Assembly (NCBI RefSeq): GCF_002846395.1
Contig: NZ_PJMU01000002.1
Location: 434,001-498,000, forward strand
DNA from: Pontibacter ramchanderi
Lineage (GTDB): Bacteria > Bacteroidota > Bacteroidia > Cytophagales > Hymenobacteraceae
Direction of reading: 5' to 3'
Length of the DNA: 64,000 nt
In this document: one piece after another, positions 27,846 through 37,505 of the stretch
Layout: every line of letters begins with the position of its first letter
Numbering within the stretch: position 1 is the first letter of the stretch
Notes under the pieces: generated by a model
The model's input: only the letters and a program-made list of their open reading frames with translations
Told to the model about the DNA's origin: nothing
Database searches by the model: none
Position numbers and translations under genes: made by a program

Positions 27846-30155
27846 ATGCGCAGCAATCAACTACTTGTTGCGGCAGCAGCCCTCGTAATGGCTGGCTGTA
27901 CCGCAACCAAGAAGAATGACAAGCAGGAACCTATCATTGCGACCATTGGCTCCCAACCCATTTACACATCCGAGTTTCAGTATGTGTATGAGAAGAACAA
28001 CGGGGGCAACGAAGACGCCTATACCCGCCAGAGTGTAAGCGAGTACCTCGATCTCTATACCCGATTCAAGCTGAAAGTGATGGAAGGCGAGAGTCGTGGT
28101 CTGGATACCACTGCTGCTTTTAAACGGGAACTGGATGGCTACAGAGAGCAACTCGCACAACCCTATCTCACCGAAAAGAGCGTAACAGACCAGCTGGTGC
28201 GGGAGGCTTATGAGCGCCTGAAACAGGAGGTAAACGCATCGCACATCCTCCTCGGCCTGCCCAACGACCCAAGCCCGCAGGACACGCTGGCTGCTTACAA
28301 CCAAGCCCTGGAACTACGCAAGCGATTGGAGGCCGGCGAGGCGTTTGATAAACTGGCGCGTGAGTTTTCGCAAGACCCATCGGCAGCCGAAAACGGGGGC
28401 AACCTGGGCTACTTCACAGCCATGCAGATGGTGTACCGCTTCGAGGACGCCGCCTACAAAACACCGGTTGGTCAGATCTCGATGCCGGTTCGCACCCGCT
28501 TTGGCTATCACTTGATAAAGGTAAACGACAAGCGTGCCGCGCAAGGCGAGGTAAAGGTAGCCCACATTATGGTGCGTGCCACCCCAGGTATGCCAAAGGC
28601 AGACTCACTGGCCGCCAAACAGCGCGTGGATGCCATTTACAAACGTGTGCAGCGCAATGAGAACTGGGACCGACTGGCTGCTGAATTTTCGGAGGATGCC
28701 AACTCAGCCGCCAACGGAGGGGAACTGCCCTGGTTCGGCACGGGCCGCATGATTCCGTCGTTTGAGGAAGTAGCTTTTGGCCTGAAGAAGGAAGGCGAAG
28801 TAGCTCCTCCTGTGCTGACGCCTTACGGCTGGCACATCATAAAACTGATCGGTAAACAAACGCTTCCGTCGTTTGAGGACATGGAGCAGAACTTGCGCAA
28901 CAAAATTGCAAAAGACTCACGCTCCGAGCTGAACAAAGCGGCTTTCCTGAAGCGCATCAAATCAGAAAACAACTTTAGTGAAGACGGCATTGTCAAAGCC
29001 GCTGCTTTGGGTAAGACTACAGACGAACTCGTGCAGGGCAAGTGGGACTACGATGCGACCGACAAGGCACTGAAGAATACACTGTTCACCATACAAGGCA
29101 AGCCTTATACCGTAGCCGACTTCTATACCTTCGTGAAGGCAGAGCAGCGTCCGCGCATAGCAGGCGACCCGCAACATCACATGAACTCGCTTTACGACAG
29201 CTTCGTGCAGAAAAGTCTGCTGGCGTATGAGCGTGCCAACCTGGAGAACAAGTACCCTGATTACCGCATGCTCGTTCGTGAGTACCACGATGGTATTCTG
29301 CTGTTCCAGCTGATGGACGAAAAGGTATGGTCGAAGGCGGTAGAAGACTCGGTTGGCCTGAAGGCTTTCTTTGACCAAAACCGCGATAAGTACCAGTGGA
29401 AAGAGCGTGCGCACGCTACCGTAATCAGCGCTGCCGATAAAGACCTGCTCACCAAGGCCCAGCAGCAACTGAGCCAGCGCCGCTATGAGGTACGCACCGG
29501 AAAACCTGCCGATATTACCTTCGAGACAAATAGCGCCACACCGGACCAGGCAAACATAGCCCGTCTGAACGAATTGGCCGATCGCCTGAGCAACAACCCG
29601 AACCTGATGCTGGAAGTGAATGGCCACGCCGACTCACGCGAAGCGGCAGGCAAACGCGACCTCTCTGCAGAGCGTGCCAAAGCCATTGCAGCCTACCTGA
29701 CAGCACATGGTGTAGCAGCCAATCAGATCACGACCAAAGCACTGGGAAAAACCAAGCAGGCTGCCTCCGACAACACCGAAACCGGGCGCCGCCGCAACAG
29801 ACGCGTATCGTTTACTCTTTACTCACCTGAACTCAGTGTGCTGGCCGAAAACCTGAATGCCGGCAACCCGCTGGGTGTACAAATCGCAGAGAAGAAATTC
29901 CAGAAAGGCGAGAACAAGGCAGTAGATGCTGTGAAATGGGAAAAAGGCACTTATAACACCGAACTGAACGGACGCCAGTACCTGGTGATCGTGCACGATG
30001 TGCTGGCCCCTGCGCCAAAGCAGCTTTCCGAAGTAAGAGGCCAGGTAACGGCCGACTACCAGAACTACCTGGATGAGCAGTGGGTGAAGCAGCTGCAGGA
30101 GAAGAATCCGGTCAGTGTTAACCAGACAGAGGTCGATAAAATCATCAGAAAATAA
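27846..30155 (+). CDS. Lipoprotein parvulin PPIase with inserted OmpA-like domain
   Basis: 769 residues from the ATG at 27846 (upstream TTG rejected because it spoils the signal). Lipobox VMAGC near residue 17 anchors it to a membrane. Two parvulin-type PPIase domains follow (about 130-230, NASHILLGLP ... FGYHLIKV; and 235-335, KVAHIMVRAT ... YGWHIIKL). At about 555-660 lies an OmpA-like domain: ITFETNSATPDQ, EVNGHADSREAAGKRDLSAERAKA and RRRNRRVSF, keeping the Asp and Arg that bind diaminopimelate in OmpA. The C-terminus resembles the substrate-binding end of SurA/PpiD. First of a PPIase-PPIase-moxR cluster, likely folding outer-membrane proteins. Confidence 0.92.
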   Translation: MRSNQLLVAAAALVMAGCTATKKNDKQEPIIATIGSQPIYTSEFQYVYEKNNGGNEDAYTRQSVSEYLDLYTRFKLKVMEGESRGLDTTAAFKRELDGYREQLAQPYLTEKSVTDQLVREAYERLKQEVNASHILLGLPNDPSPQDTLAAYNQALELRKRLEAGEAFDKLAREFSQDPSAAENGGNLGYFTAMQMVYRFEDAAYKTPVGQISMPVRTRFGYHLIKVNDKRAAQGEVKVAHIMVRATPGMPKADSLAAKQRVDAIYKRVQRNENWDRLAAEFSEDANSAANGGELPWFGTGRMIPSFEEVAFGLKKEGEVAPPVLTPYGWHIIKLIGKQTLPSFEDMEQNLRNKIAKDSRSELNKAAFLKRIKSENNFSEDGIVKAAALGKTTDELVQGKWDYDATDKALKNTLFTIQGKPYTVADFYTFVKAEQRPRIAGDPQHHMNSLYDSFVQKSLLAYERANLENKYPDYRMLVREYHDGILLFQLMDEKVWSKAVEDSVGLKAFFDQNRDKYQWKERAHATVISAADKDLLTKAQQQLSQRRYEVRTGKPADITFETNSATPDQANIARLNELADRLSNNPNLMLEVNGHADSREAAGKRDLSAERAKAIAAYLTAHGVAANQITTKALGKTKQAASDNTETGRRRNRRVSFTLYSPELSVLAENLNAGNPLGVQIAEKKFQKGENKAVDAVKWEKGTYNTELNGRQYLVIVHDVLAPAPKQLSEVRGQVTADYQNYLDEQWVKQLQEKNPVSVNQTEVDKIIRK

Positions 30156-30191
30156 CGCGGGTCCGAAACGAGAGAACCGACACAAGCCAAC

Positions 30192-31562
30192 ATGCATAAC
30201 ACACTAGATAAAACGAAAACCCTGGCCCTGCTACTGCTCAGCCTGATCACGGCCTTTACAGCTACAGCCCAACCTACGCAGAAGAAACTGGATGGCATCA
30301 TCGCGAAGGTAGACAACCACGTGATCCTGCGCTCGGAGCTTGAGTTCAGTTACCTGCAGTACCTGGCGCAGAGCAAGCAGCAACCAAGCGCCCAGACCGA
30401 GCCATTGAAGTGCGAGATCCTCAAGTCGATGGTGCAGGAGAAACTTTTGCTGGCGCGCGCTGAGATTGACTCTGTGGTAGTGGAAGAAACGGCCGTAACG
30501 GGCGAACTGAACCGCAGAATTGACTATCTCGCCTCACAGGTAGGTGGCACCGAACGTCTGGAGCAATACTATAATAAGAGCGTAAAGCAACTGCGTGATG
30601 AGCTGCGCCGTTCGGTTCGCAACCAGATGGTGTCTGAGAAGATGCAGCGTGAGATCACCGAGAAAGTAACCGTAACCCCGAAAGAGGTGCGTCGCTACTT
30701 CAACCAGATACCTGCCGACAGCTTGCCTTACTTCTCCAGCGAAGTGCAATTGAGCCACATCGTGAAATATGCGCAGGTAAGCCGTCAGCAGAAGCAGGCA
30801 GCCCGCCAGAAACTAGAGGCACTGCGTGAGCGCATTGTGGCCGGAGAGGACTTTGCCACCCTGGCCCGTGAATTTTCAGAAGACCCGGGCTCAGCAGCAG
30901 ATGGCGGCGAGCTGGGTTTCATGAAAAAGAAAGAGCTTGTACCAGAGTACGAGGCGGCGGCCCTGCGCCTCGAGCCGGGCCAGATGTCGAACGTCATTGA
31001 GTCGATGTTTGGCTTTCACCTGATCCAGATGATCGAGCGCAAAGGCCAGGAGTTCAACACCCGTCACATCCTGATCAAGCCTGCCACTGAGCGCGTGGAT
31101 GTACAGGACGCAATCGCTGCCCTGGATAGCGTGCGCACTCTCATCGTGAACGACAGCATCAGCTTTGCGAAGGCTGCTAAAGATTTTTCGGATGATAAGA
31201 ACACAAAAGACAACGGTGGTACTATCATCAGCCGTATGACCGGTAACTCGTACATCCCGATGGATGAAGTGGAACCAGGTATATTTTTCGTGATCGACAC
31301 CATGAAAGTAGGTGATGTGTCGAAACCGGTGACCTTTACTACGCCGGATGGCAGGGAAGCAGCCCGTATCATTATGCTTCGTTACAAATCGGCTCCACAC
31401 CTGGCCAACCTGCGCGACGACTACCAGAAGATAGCCGCCGCCGCCCTGGCCCAGAAAAGAGACAAAGCCGTGGACGAGTGGTTCCGAAAAAACATCGACA
31501 CCGTATTCATTGAGATCGATCCGGAGTACGACCAGTGCAAAGTGCTTGAACTAACGCAATAG
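30192..31562 (+). CDS. SurA-like periplasmic peptidylprolyl isomerase
   Basis: 456 residues with a signal peptide ending near TATAQ. A SurA_N-like chaperone segment (LDGIIAKVDNHVILRSELE, about 33-170) is followed by two parvulin domains (about 183-281 and 286-395; QLSHIVKYAQ ... FGFHLIQMIE and NTRHILIKPA ... REAARIIML) and a short C-terminal helix. This is the SurA plan, a chaperone for outer-membrane proteins in the periplasm. It begins 36 bases after the OmpA-containing PPIase gene, so they are likely one operon, continuing into moxR. Confidence 0.92.
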   Translation: MHNTLDKTKTLALLLLSLITAFTATAQPTQKKLDGIIAKVDNHVILRSELEFSYLQYLAQSKQQPSAQTEPLKCEILKSMVQEKLLLARAEIDSVVVEETAVTGELNRRIDYLASQVGGTERLEQYYNKSVKQLRDELRRSVRNQMVSEKMQREITEKVTVTPKEVRRYFNQIPADSLPYFSSEVQLSHIVKYAQVSRQQKQAARQKLEALRERIVAGEDFATLAREFSEDPGSAADGGELGFMKKKELVPEYEAAALRLEPGQMSNVIESMFGFHLIQMIERKGQEFNTRHILIKPATERVDVQDAIAALDSVRTLIVNDSISFAKAAKDFSDDKNTKDNGGTIISRMTGNSYIPMDEVEPGIFFVIDTMKVGDVSKPVTFTTPDGREAARIIMLRYKSAPHLANLRDDYQKIAAAALAQKRDKAVDEWFRKNIDTVFIEIDPEYDQCKVLELTQ

Positions 31563-31569
31563 AGACCAA

Positions 31570-32535
31570 ATGAAGCAGTATACCTCTGACAAAGAAGCAG
31601 CCGATGCTTTGCACCGCGCCTATCAGGACCTCACTTCCGAAATATCCAAGGTTATTGTAGGACAGGAGGAGGTCGTGCGACTGGTGCTCACAGCCGTTTT
31701 TTGTCAGGGGCACTGCCTCTTAGTAGGTGTTCCGGGGCTTGCTAAAACCCTGCTGATTCAGACCATCGCCTCTTCGCTGGATATGTCATTTAGCCGCGTG
31801 CAGTTCACCCCGGATTTGATGCCGAGCGATATTGTAGGAGCTGAGACGCTGGATAAGGACCGCAATTTCAATTTTGTGACCGGTCCTATCTTCGCCAACA
31901 TCATTCTGGCGGATGAGATAAACCGTACACCTCCCAAAACCCAAGCAGCGCTGCTGGAAGCCATGCAGGAGTATGCCGTGACAGTTGCCGGCAAGCGCTA
32001 CGAGTTGCCGCGCCCTTTCTTCGTACTCGCCACCCAAAACCCGATTGAGCAGGAAGGCACCTACCCGCTGCCTGAGGCCCAGCTCGACCGCTTCATGTTC
32101 AACATTACCTTAGGCTACCCAAGCTACGAATCAGAGCTGCAGATTGTGAAGAACACCACCGGCGCCGCCCGTGTGGCGCTCGACAAGATCCTGCACGCCG
32201 ATGACATCATGGCGTTTCAGCAACTGGTGCGCCGCGTACCGGTGGTAGACAATGTAGTAGAATATGCCGTAAAACTGGTGCACAAGACCCGCCCGAACAC
32301 AGCGATGGGATCTGAGCGGGCCAGTCAATACCTGGAGTGGGGTGCGGGTCCACGTGCCTCCCAGCACCTGATCATCGGGGCGAAATGCAACGCCTTGCTC
32401 AATGGCAAGTACTCACCTGATATTGAAGATGTGCAGGCAGTCGCTTTACCAATTCTGCGTCACCGCATTGTGCGCAACTTCAAAGCCGAGGCAGAAGGTA
32501 TAACGGTAGAGCAGTTGATTCAGGAGTTGCTTTAA
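31570..32535 (+). CDS. MoxR-family AAA ATPase
   Basis: 321-residue AAA+ ATPase. Walker A GVPGLAKTLL, Walker B ILADEINRTPPKTQAALLEAMQE, and sensor segment VLATQNPIEQEGTYPLPEAQLDRF are typical of the MoxR branch. MoxR proteins act as chaperones with VWA-domain (Bat) proteins in envelope stress. The start codon lies seven bases after the SurA-like stop, so it is in the PPIase operon. No bat genes follow; the only BatD-like gene in the window is at 9.3 kb. Confidence 0.95.
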   Translation: MKQYTSDKEAADALHRAYQDLTSEISKVIVGQEEVVRLVLTAVFCQGHCLLVGVPGLAKTLLIQTIASSLDMSFSRVQFTPDLMPSDIVGAETLDKDRNFNFVTGPIFANIILADEINRTPPKTQAALLEAMQEYAVTVAGKRYELPRPFFVLATQNPIEQEGTYPLPEAQLDRFMFNITLGYPSYESELQIVKNTTGAARVALDKILHADDIMAFQQLVRRVPVVDNVVEYAVKLVHKTRPNTAMGSERASQYLEWGAGPRASQHLIIGAKCNALLNGKYSPDIEDVQAVALPILRHRIVRNFKAEAEGITVEQLIQELL

Positions 32536-32701
32536 TTGTTGATTGCTGATTGTTAATTGTTTAGAAATTACGCAGGTATAGCTACAGACTAAAGTCAGAA
32601 CTATATCTTCCATTCTTCGCACACATAGCGTGCTAACAATTCAGCAATTGAACAATTTAACCATCCAAGAGGCAACAATTAACAATCAGCAATCAACAAT
32701 T
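32534..32701. repeat. 28-base perfect inverted repeat after moxR
   Basis: The 28 bases at 32534-32561 are the exact reverse complement of 32674-32701, with 112 bases between. The left arm begins two bases before the end of moxR. Both arms are built of AATTGTT/GATTGCTGATT words. No open frame lies between. It may be a small miniature element or a decayed IS footprint, or a large transcript hairpin; no target duplication is obvious. Confidence 0.75.
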
Positions 32702-32735
32702 CACCAAACAATTTAGCAATCTACGCTTATTGGTG

Positions 32736-32743
32736 TAATTTTG
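32736..32743 (+). promoter_or_regulatory. Putative -7 box
   Basis: TAATTTTG, 40 bases before the ATG at 32783; fits TAnnTTTG. A TTTAG at 32712-32716 is near the expected -33 position. Confidence 0.45.
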
Positions 32744-32782
32744 CGGCTGTACTGATTTTTTTGACACATTACCCTGAAACTT

Positions 32783-33214
32783 ATGGAGGCGGCAGCGCTA
32801 TACGTTCGCTTTAAAGAAAACCTGGCCACAATTATTGGAGCCCTGAACAGCAAACTCGAGGTTCGCTCCATGCCCTATAATGTATCCTTACCGCTGGAAG
32901 TTGACCTGCTTGCTGACATTCTGCGCCTGCACGGTCTTGAGTTTAAATCTGAGACTGCGGGGGCTGCCCGCCTGGAGGATTTCACCCGTTGGTTTGAGCA
33001 GAATGAGAACACGGTGATGGATACCCTGCAACGCGTGATGGAAGACAAGCGCGCTTACATGAAAACAGCAGGTGGCGTGGTGCTGCAAAAAGAAATGCTG
33101 ATACGCAGGCTGGAGTATTTCAATGAAACGGCTCATACCCTGCAGGTGATGATGCGCCAGCAGCAGCTTAACAGCCCGAAACACTTCAAATACCCTTTCC
33201 TACTGAATCAATAG
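32783..33214 (+). CDS. Hypothetical helical cytoplasmic protein
   Basis: 143 residues, no signal peptide, predicted mostly alpha-helical with a Gln/His-rich C-terminal end (MMRQQQLNSPKHFKYPFLLNQ region). I do not recognise the family. It has its own -7 box and a long-stem terminator, so it is a separate transcription unit after the moxR operon. Codon use resembles neighbours. Confidence 0.75.
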   Translation: MEAAALYVRFKENLATIIGALNSKLEVRSMPYNVSLPLEVDLLADILRLHGLEFKSETAGAARLEDFTRWFEQNENTVMDTLQRVMEDKRAYMKTAGGVVLQKEMLIRRLEYFNETAHTLQVMMRQQQLNSPKHFKYPFLLNQ

Positions 33215-33231
33215 CCAAAGGCTATACCTAG

Positions 33232-33279
33232 TAAACGAGCAGCGCCCGCAGTCTTATACCTGCGGGCGCTGCTCGTTTA
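33232..33279. terminator. Long bidirectional terminator
   Basis: A 19-base perfect stem (33232-33250 with 33261-33279; core GAGCAGCGCCCGCA) with a ten-base loop, between convergent genes. Confidence 0.92.
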
Positions 33280-33292
33280 TACCTGAGAATGC

Positions 33293-34159
33293 TTACTTGT
33301 TCCGGATAGTGGTATGCCCCTCTTTGGAATGCTCCAGGTCCAGCTCGCCTTTCGGTTCTTTCTTCATACTCGAGTCGGCCTCTTCTCCTACGGGCCCCTT
33401 AGCTACCGTAATACCGCCATCTACCATATAAAGTGCACCCGTTACATAAGAGGCTTCGTCTGAGGCCAGGAAGCAGTACACGTTTGCCACCTCTTCCGGG
33501 CTCCCTCTGCGGCCCATGGGTGTGGCTGCCTTCATAGTCTTCACCATCTTGCCATCCATCGGGCCGGTGCTTGCGTGGGTCCAGGCGGTGTCAATTGGCC
33601 CCGGCCCTACTATATTGACCCGTACGCCAAACTGCGCCTGCTCAACGGCCAGGCCTTTCATAAAGGCATGAATAAACCCTTTGGTACCACCATAAGGCGT
33701 ATTCTGCGCTATACCGATCACACCGGCCTCCGACCCAGCCGACACAATGTTGCCTTTTGTTTTGTGTAGTTCGGGCAGGGCGGCCTTGCTCATAGCAAAA
33801 GCCGACTTAATGTTGTTCTTGATCATGTAATCCAGTGCCTCCTCGGTGTAGTCTTGCAGCAGGTTCACCTCCGGAAACACACCGGCGTTATTGATCAGGA
33901 TGTCGAGCTGTCCATATTCTTTCACGGCCTGTTGCACGCATTCCTTTGCGTTGGCTTCCGTGGAAATGTCGCCAGTGTAAGCCAGTGCTTCACCTCCCTC
34001 CTGCTGTATTTCCTTCACCACTTCTTCCACCGGATCCTCGGGGAAGCCTGCGACCACCACACGTGCCCCTTCCTGTGCAAATTTTTTGCATATAGCCTCT
34101 CCTATACCTGTGCCACCGCCTGTTACGATAGCTACTTTGCCTTCTAGTCTCTTTTTCAT
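33293..34159 (-). CDS. Short-chain dehydrogenase/reductase
   Basis: 288 residues from the ATG at 34159. Rossmann NAD(P) motif TGGGTGIGEAI near residue 15, NNAG near 92, catalytic Ser in SAGSEAG and Tyr/Lys in YGGTKG, and MVDGGITVAKG near the end of the fold: a classical SDR resembling glucose-1-dehydrogenase-like enzymes. A 30-residue hydrophilic tail follows the fold. A longer upstream start has no Rossmann content and is rejected. Substrate unknown. Confidence 0.92.
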   Translation of the reverse strand: MKKRLEGKVAIVTGGGTGIGEAICKKFAQEGARVVVAGFPEDPVEEVVKEIQQEGGEALAYTGDISTEANAKECVQQAVKEYGQLDILINNAGVFPEVNLLQDYTEEALDYMIKNNIKSAFAMSKAALPELHKTKGNIVSAGSEAGVIGIAQNTPYGGTKGFIHAFMKGLAVEQAQFGVRVNIVGPGPIDTAWTHASTGPMDGKMVKTMKAATPMGRRGSPEEVANVYCFLASDEASYVTGALYMVDGGITVAKGPVGEEADSSMKKEPKGELDLEHSKEGHTTIRNK

Positions 34160-34346
34160 AGCTGATTGTTTAATGTAAAAAGCATACGTACTGCATAAAG
34201 TTGTAACGATAGCAACAGCTAGCCGGTTAGCGCGAAACCGGGTTATAAAGATTATTTCCACATTTTCGGCTAATCAGCGTATGACAGACAATACAACTAA
34301 GGCAATGGCAATGACCTGGCTGTTCCATTAAAACAAGAATACACCG

Positions 34347-34976
34347 ATGAGCTACTTATACAACACCTTGCCAGAGGAGTTTGATGAACAACTGGAGACC
34401 GAGCACCTTGTACTCAGGCCCTACGCAGAGGGAGATGAGCAGGAATTTATGCAGCTGATACACGAGGATACTTCTGCCCTGAGCCCTGCCTTTACCGGAA
34501 GAGTGGCGCGTGTGCGTGTTTTGGAAGATGCACGTATACAGTTGGCCCAAATGCGCACCGACTGGGACAACCGCAAGCAGTTTGACTTTGGCGTATGGCT
34601 CCGGGAAAGCAATACCTATATCGGCGATATCACGCTTAAAAACATCGACAGGTCCATACCAAAGGCAGAGGCCGCACTATACTTCTCCAGCTGGTCTGAG
34701 ATGCTGAACCTGGCAGAGGAGGCTTTCAAGGCGGTACTGCATTTTGCCTTCGAAGACATGAAGCTTAACAAGGTATACCTGCGCTGCACCCACTACAATA
34801 ATGCATGCGCTCAGTTGGCCGAGAGCTGTGGCTTTGTAAAAGAGGGCGTACTGCGCAGCGACTTCAAAGGGGCTGATTCGGAGGAACTGCTCGACCTGAG
34901 CTACTATGGCATGACCCGCGACGATTACGAAAAAACGAACCAACTCAAAGAGCGCGACTCACAGGCAGCCGTGTAA
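34347..34976 (+). CDS. GNAT-family N-acetyltransferase (RimJ/RimL-like)
   Basis: 209 residues. Opens with the RimL-type strand LETEHLVLRPYAEGDEQEF; the acetyl-CoA region is near YFSSWSEMLNLAEEAFKAVLHFAFEDMKLNKVYLR, and the HYNNACAQLAESCGFVKEGVLR segment is the usual alpha4/beta7 end of the fold. Such enzymes acetylate protein N-termini or small amines. The stop is six bases from the convergent stop of the next gene. Substrate not predictable. Confidence 0.9.
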   Translation: MSYLYNTLPEEFDEQLETEHLVLRPYAEGDEQEFMQLIHEDTSALSPAFTGRVARVRVLEDARIQLAQMRTDWDNRKQFDFGVWLRESNTYIGDITLKNIDRSIPKAEAALYFSSWSEMLNLAEEAFKAVLHFAFEDMKLNKVYLRCTHYNNACAQLAESCGFVKEGVLRSDFKGADSEELLDLSYYGMTRDDYEKTNQLKERDSQAAV

Positions 34977-34982
34977 CCTGTG

Positions 34983-36131
34983 CTATTTGCGGGGCCTGGC
35001 AACAAAAAAATCCGTATCGAAGGTCAGGTAGATGGCGTTTGAAAACTCCAGTTTGGGGTTGTCGAGGTCTACCACGGGCTCCAGGCGAAGCGTCAGGTTC
35101 ACGTCATCTACGATCTCTATGTCTTTCATCAATCGCAGGATCAGCAGGTGACGGTCTTCCTGTATAAAGTCAGGGTCTTTATAAGTCGTGGAGGCCGACT
35201 GAAAGAGCTTACCGCCCAGTTCCGTAATATACCCGTCGCCTCGCCAGTAACTCAGCATCACGTCCTGGTACTTGGTGTCTATACCTGCGTTCAGGTATAC
35301 GGCGGCGCCTTTGGTGAAGGGAAGTTGAAAGGTGTTAGAAAAGTCGTTAAAACCTAACAGGTAGTTTTTGGTATAGAGCCGGTGCAGAATACGGTGTGGC
35401 AGCTGCCGCTCTAACTCAAACCCCACGGCGGCATTAAAAACGGTAAGCAAAGGCAAGGGCGAACTGTCGATCTGTCCGCCTTTGTGCTGCGCCGTGAACT
35501 GCACAGGTATAGCCAGCCGTAACGTATCGCCTGCCATGGCTCCGGGCTTGTTAAGCAAGTGCAAAGCGGAGCTGATTCCGCCTGCCACCTCCTCGCGCAC
35601 CGGGTCAGCCGGGTAGATCATTTTGCTCCAGTCAATCCAGGCATCCAACTTAACGCGGTGCGTGTTCAGCAAAAACTGCAATCCGTTTTCAAGCCGGTCG
35701 TTGATTACCCGCTCAAAATCATAGAGCGGCTCTACATACCCGTGGCTGACATTGCCTTCTAATGTACCGAACACAAAAGCCCAATTCTCCTGCTGCCACT
35801 TTACCGTGAAGGTAGGCTGAAAGTCCTGGTAGCCAGAACTGCCGAAGTCTTTCCAAAGAAAGGCTCCTGCATCTATTCGCACAGCAGCAGACGGATAATA
35901 GCTCACGCGCGGCATCAGATGGTAGCCGAACAGCGTATAGCCATCAGCTATCTTGTTGAAGTACTCGTTGTTTTTGGAGAAGCCAAAGGCGTGCAGTCCA
36001 ATTCTAATCTGGTTAGCATTTTCAGACTTAACAGGTATAGCCTGCTTCAGTGCGTTGTTGTTCAGTTGGCCATGAGCTAAAGAGCTGTATAGCACCGCAA
36101 ACACACAAAATAAAAGCCTGAAATAGATCAT
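34983..36131 (-). CDS. Putative outer-membrane beta-barrel protein
   Basis: 382 residues from the ATG at 36131, which gives a signal peptide (MIYFRLLFCVFAVLYSSLAHG). The rest is made of alternating polar/hydrophobic strands rich in Tyr, Phe and Trp, as in outer-membrane barrels, and no enzymatic motif is visible. I do not recognise a specific family. The gene runs divergently from recA and converges with the GNAT gene. Confidence 0.72.
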   Translation of the reverse strand: MIYFRLLFCVFAVLYSSLAHGQLNNNALKQAIPVKSENANQIRIGLHAFGFSKNNEYFNKIADGYTLFGYHLMPRVSYYPSAAVRIDAGAFLWKDFGSSGYQDFQPTFTVKWQQENWAFVFGTLEGNVSHGYVEPLYDFERVINDRLENGLQFLLNTHRVKLDAWIDWSKMIYPADPVREEVAGGISSALHLLNKPGAMAGDTLRLAIPVQFTAQHKGGQIDSSPLPLLTVFNAAVGFELERQLPHRILHRLYTKNYLLGFNDFSNTFQLPFTKGAAVYLNAGIDTKYQDVMLSYWRGDGYITELGGKLFQSASTTYKDPDFIQEDRHLLILRLMKDIEIVDDVNLTLRLEPVVDLDNPKLEFSNAIYLTFDTDFFVARPRK

Positions 36132-36228
36132 AAATAATTGCGTAAGATGGCACAAAAGTGCATTCGTATATGTTGTAACAAGACGGCCCTGATCAACTAA
36201 AATATTTAGCAAAATACCTGCTACTTTT

Positions 36229-36260
36229 TTTGCAAATTGATTTTGAACGTCGTAATTTCA
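36229..36260 (+). promoter_or_regulatory. Putative recA promoter
   Basis: TTTG (36229-36232) and TAATTTCA (36253-36260) are 20 bases apart, the usual spacing; the -7 box has two mismatches. No LexA-like dyad is evident. Confidence 0.45.
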
Positions 36261-36291
36261 CATCAATATAAAGCTATTTAATTAAACACAC

Positions 36292-37335
36292 ATGAGCGTA
36301 AGCAACGAAAAACTAAAAGCCCTGCAGCTGACCATTGACAAGCTTGACAAGACTTACGGCAAAGGTACTGTAATGAAGTTGAGCGATAACAAGGTGGAAG
36401 ACATTCCGGCTATCTCAACCGGCTCGCTAGGACTTGACATTGCTTTAGGAATTGGCGGTTTGCCGCGTGGCCGTGTCATTGAGATCTACGGTCCTGAATC
36501 GTCTGGTAAAACTACGCTTACTATGCATGCTATTGCCGAGGCACAGCGCAATGGTGGCCTGGCCGCCTTTATCGACGCAGAGCACGCATTTGACAAGGTA
36601 TATGCCGAGAAACTCGGAATCGATACAGAAAACCTCCTGATCTCGCAGCCTGACAACGGTGAGCAGGCATTGGAGATCGCCGATCACCTGATCCGCTCCG
36701 GCGCGATCGACATCATCGTAATTGACTCTGTGGCTGCCCTGGTACCGAAAGGCGAACTGGAAGGCGACATGGGTGACAGTAAAATGGGCCTTCAGGCTCG
36801 TTTGATGTCGCAGGCCCTGCGTAAGCTGACCGGTACGATCAACAAAACCGGCTGCTGCTGTATCTTCATCAACCAGCTTCGTGAGAAGATCGGTGTGATG
36901 TTCGGTAACCCGGAAACTACTACAGGTGGTAACGCCCTTAAGTTCTACGCCTCTGTGCGTCTCGATATCCGCCGTATCGGCCAGATCAAAGAATCTGCCG
37001 ACAACATTACAGGTAACCGTACCCGTGTGAAGGTGGTGAAGAACAAAGTAGCGCCTCCGTTCAAAGTAGTGGAGTTCGACATCATGTATGGCGAAGGCAT
37101 TTCTAAAGTAGGCGAGATTCTGGACCTGGGCGTTGAGCTCGGCGTGGTGCAGAAATCCGGTTCGTGGTTCTCTTACAACGGCGACAAGCTGGGTCAGGGC
37201 CGCGACGGCGTGAAGCAGATCCTGCTTGACAATCCGGAACTGCAGGAAGAGATCGAAGCCAAGATCAGAGCGATTGTGAAAGGCGAGCCAGAAAAGGTGG
37301 CTGCCGCTCTGGAAGATGCCAGCGGTGAGGAGTGA
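36292..37335 (+). CDS. recA: Recombinase RecA
   Basis: DNA strand-exchange protein and SOS co-protease. 347 residues. Walker [11 protein letters not shown] (about residue 66), [18 protein letters not shown], Walker [11 protein letters not shown], the L1/L2 DNA-binding loops ([38 protein letters not shown]) and a short acidic C-terminal tail (LEDASGEE) are all present. Monocistronic, with its own terminator. Confidence 0.99.
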   Translation: MSVSNEKLKALQLTIDKLDKTYGKGTVMKLSDNKVEDIPAISTGSLGLDIALGIGGLPRGRVIEIYGPESSGKTTLTMHAIAEAQRNGGLAAFIDAEHAFDKVYAEKLGIDTENLLISQPDNGEQALEIADHLIRSGAIDIIVIDSVAALVPKGELEGDMGDSKMGLQARLMSQALRKLTGTINKTGCCCIFINQLREKIGVMFGNPETTTGGNALKFYASVRLDIRRIGQIKESADNITGNRTRVKVVKNKVAPPFKVVEFDIMYGEGISKVGEILDLGVELGVVQKSGSWFSYNGDKLGQGRDGVKQILLDNPELQEEIEAKIRAIVKGEPEKVAAALEDASGEE

Positions 37336-37361
37336 ACATTATTCTCATCAAACAAGTAATC

Positions 37362-37392
37362 AAAAAGGTGCTATGCTACATAGCACCTTTTT
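37362..37392 (+). terminator. Terminator of recA
   Basis: AAAAAGGTGCTAT (37362-37374) pairs with ATAGCACCTTTTT (37380-37392). Confidence 0.92.
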
Positions 37393-37505
37393 GCGTTTTA
37401 TGTTGTTGGTAGTGTGAAGATAAGATATTACCTTAGTGCAAGGGCCTGTTTTGGTATAATAGTTGGATATACATTGAAAACGATACAAGCCTTACCTTAC
37501 AACGT

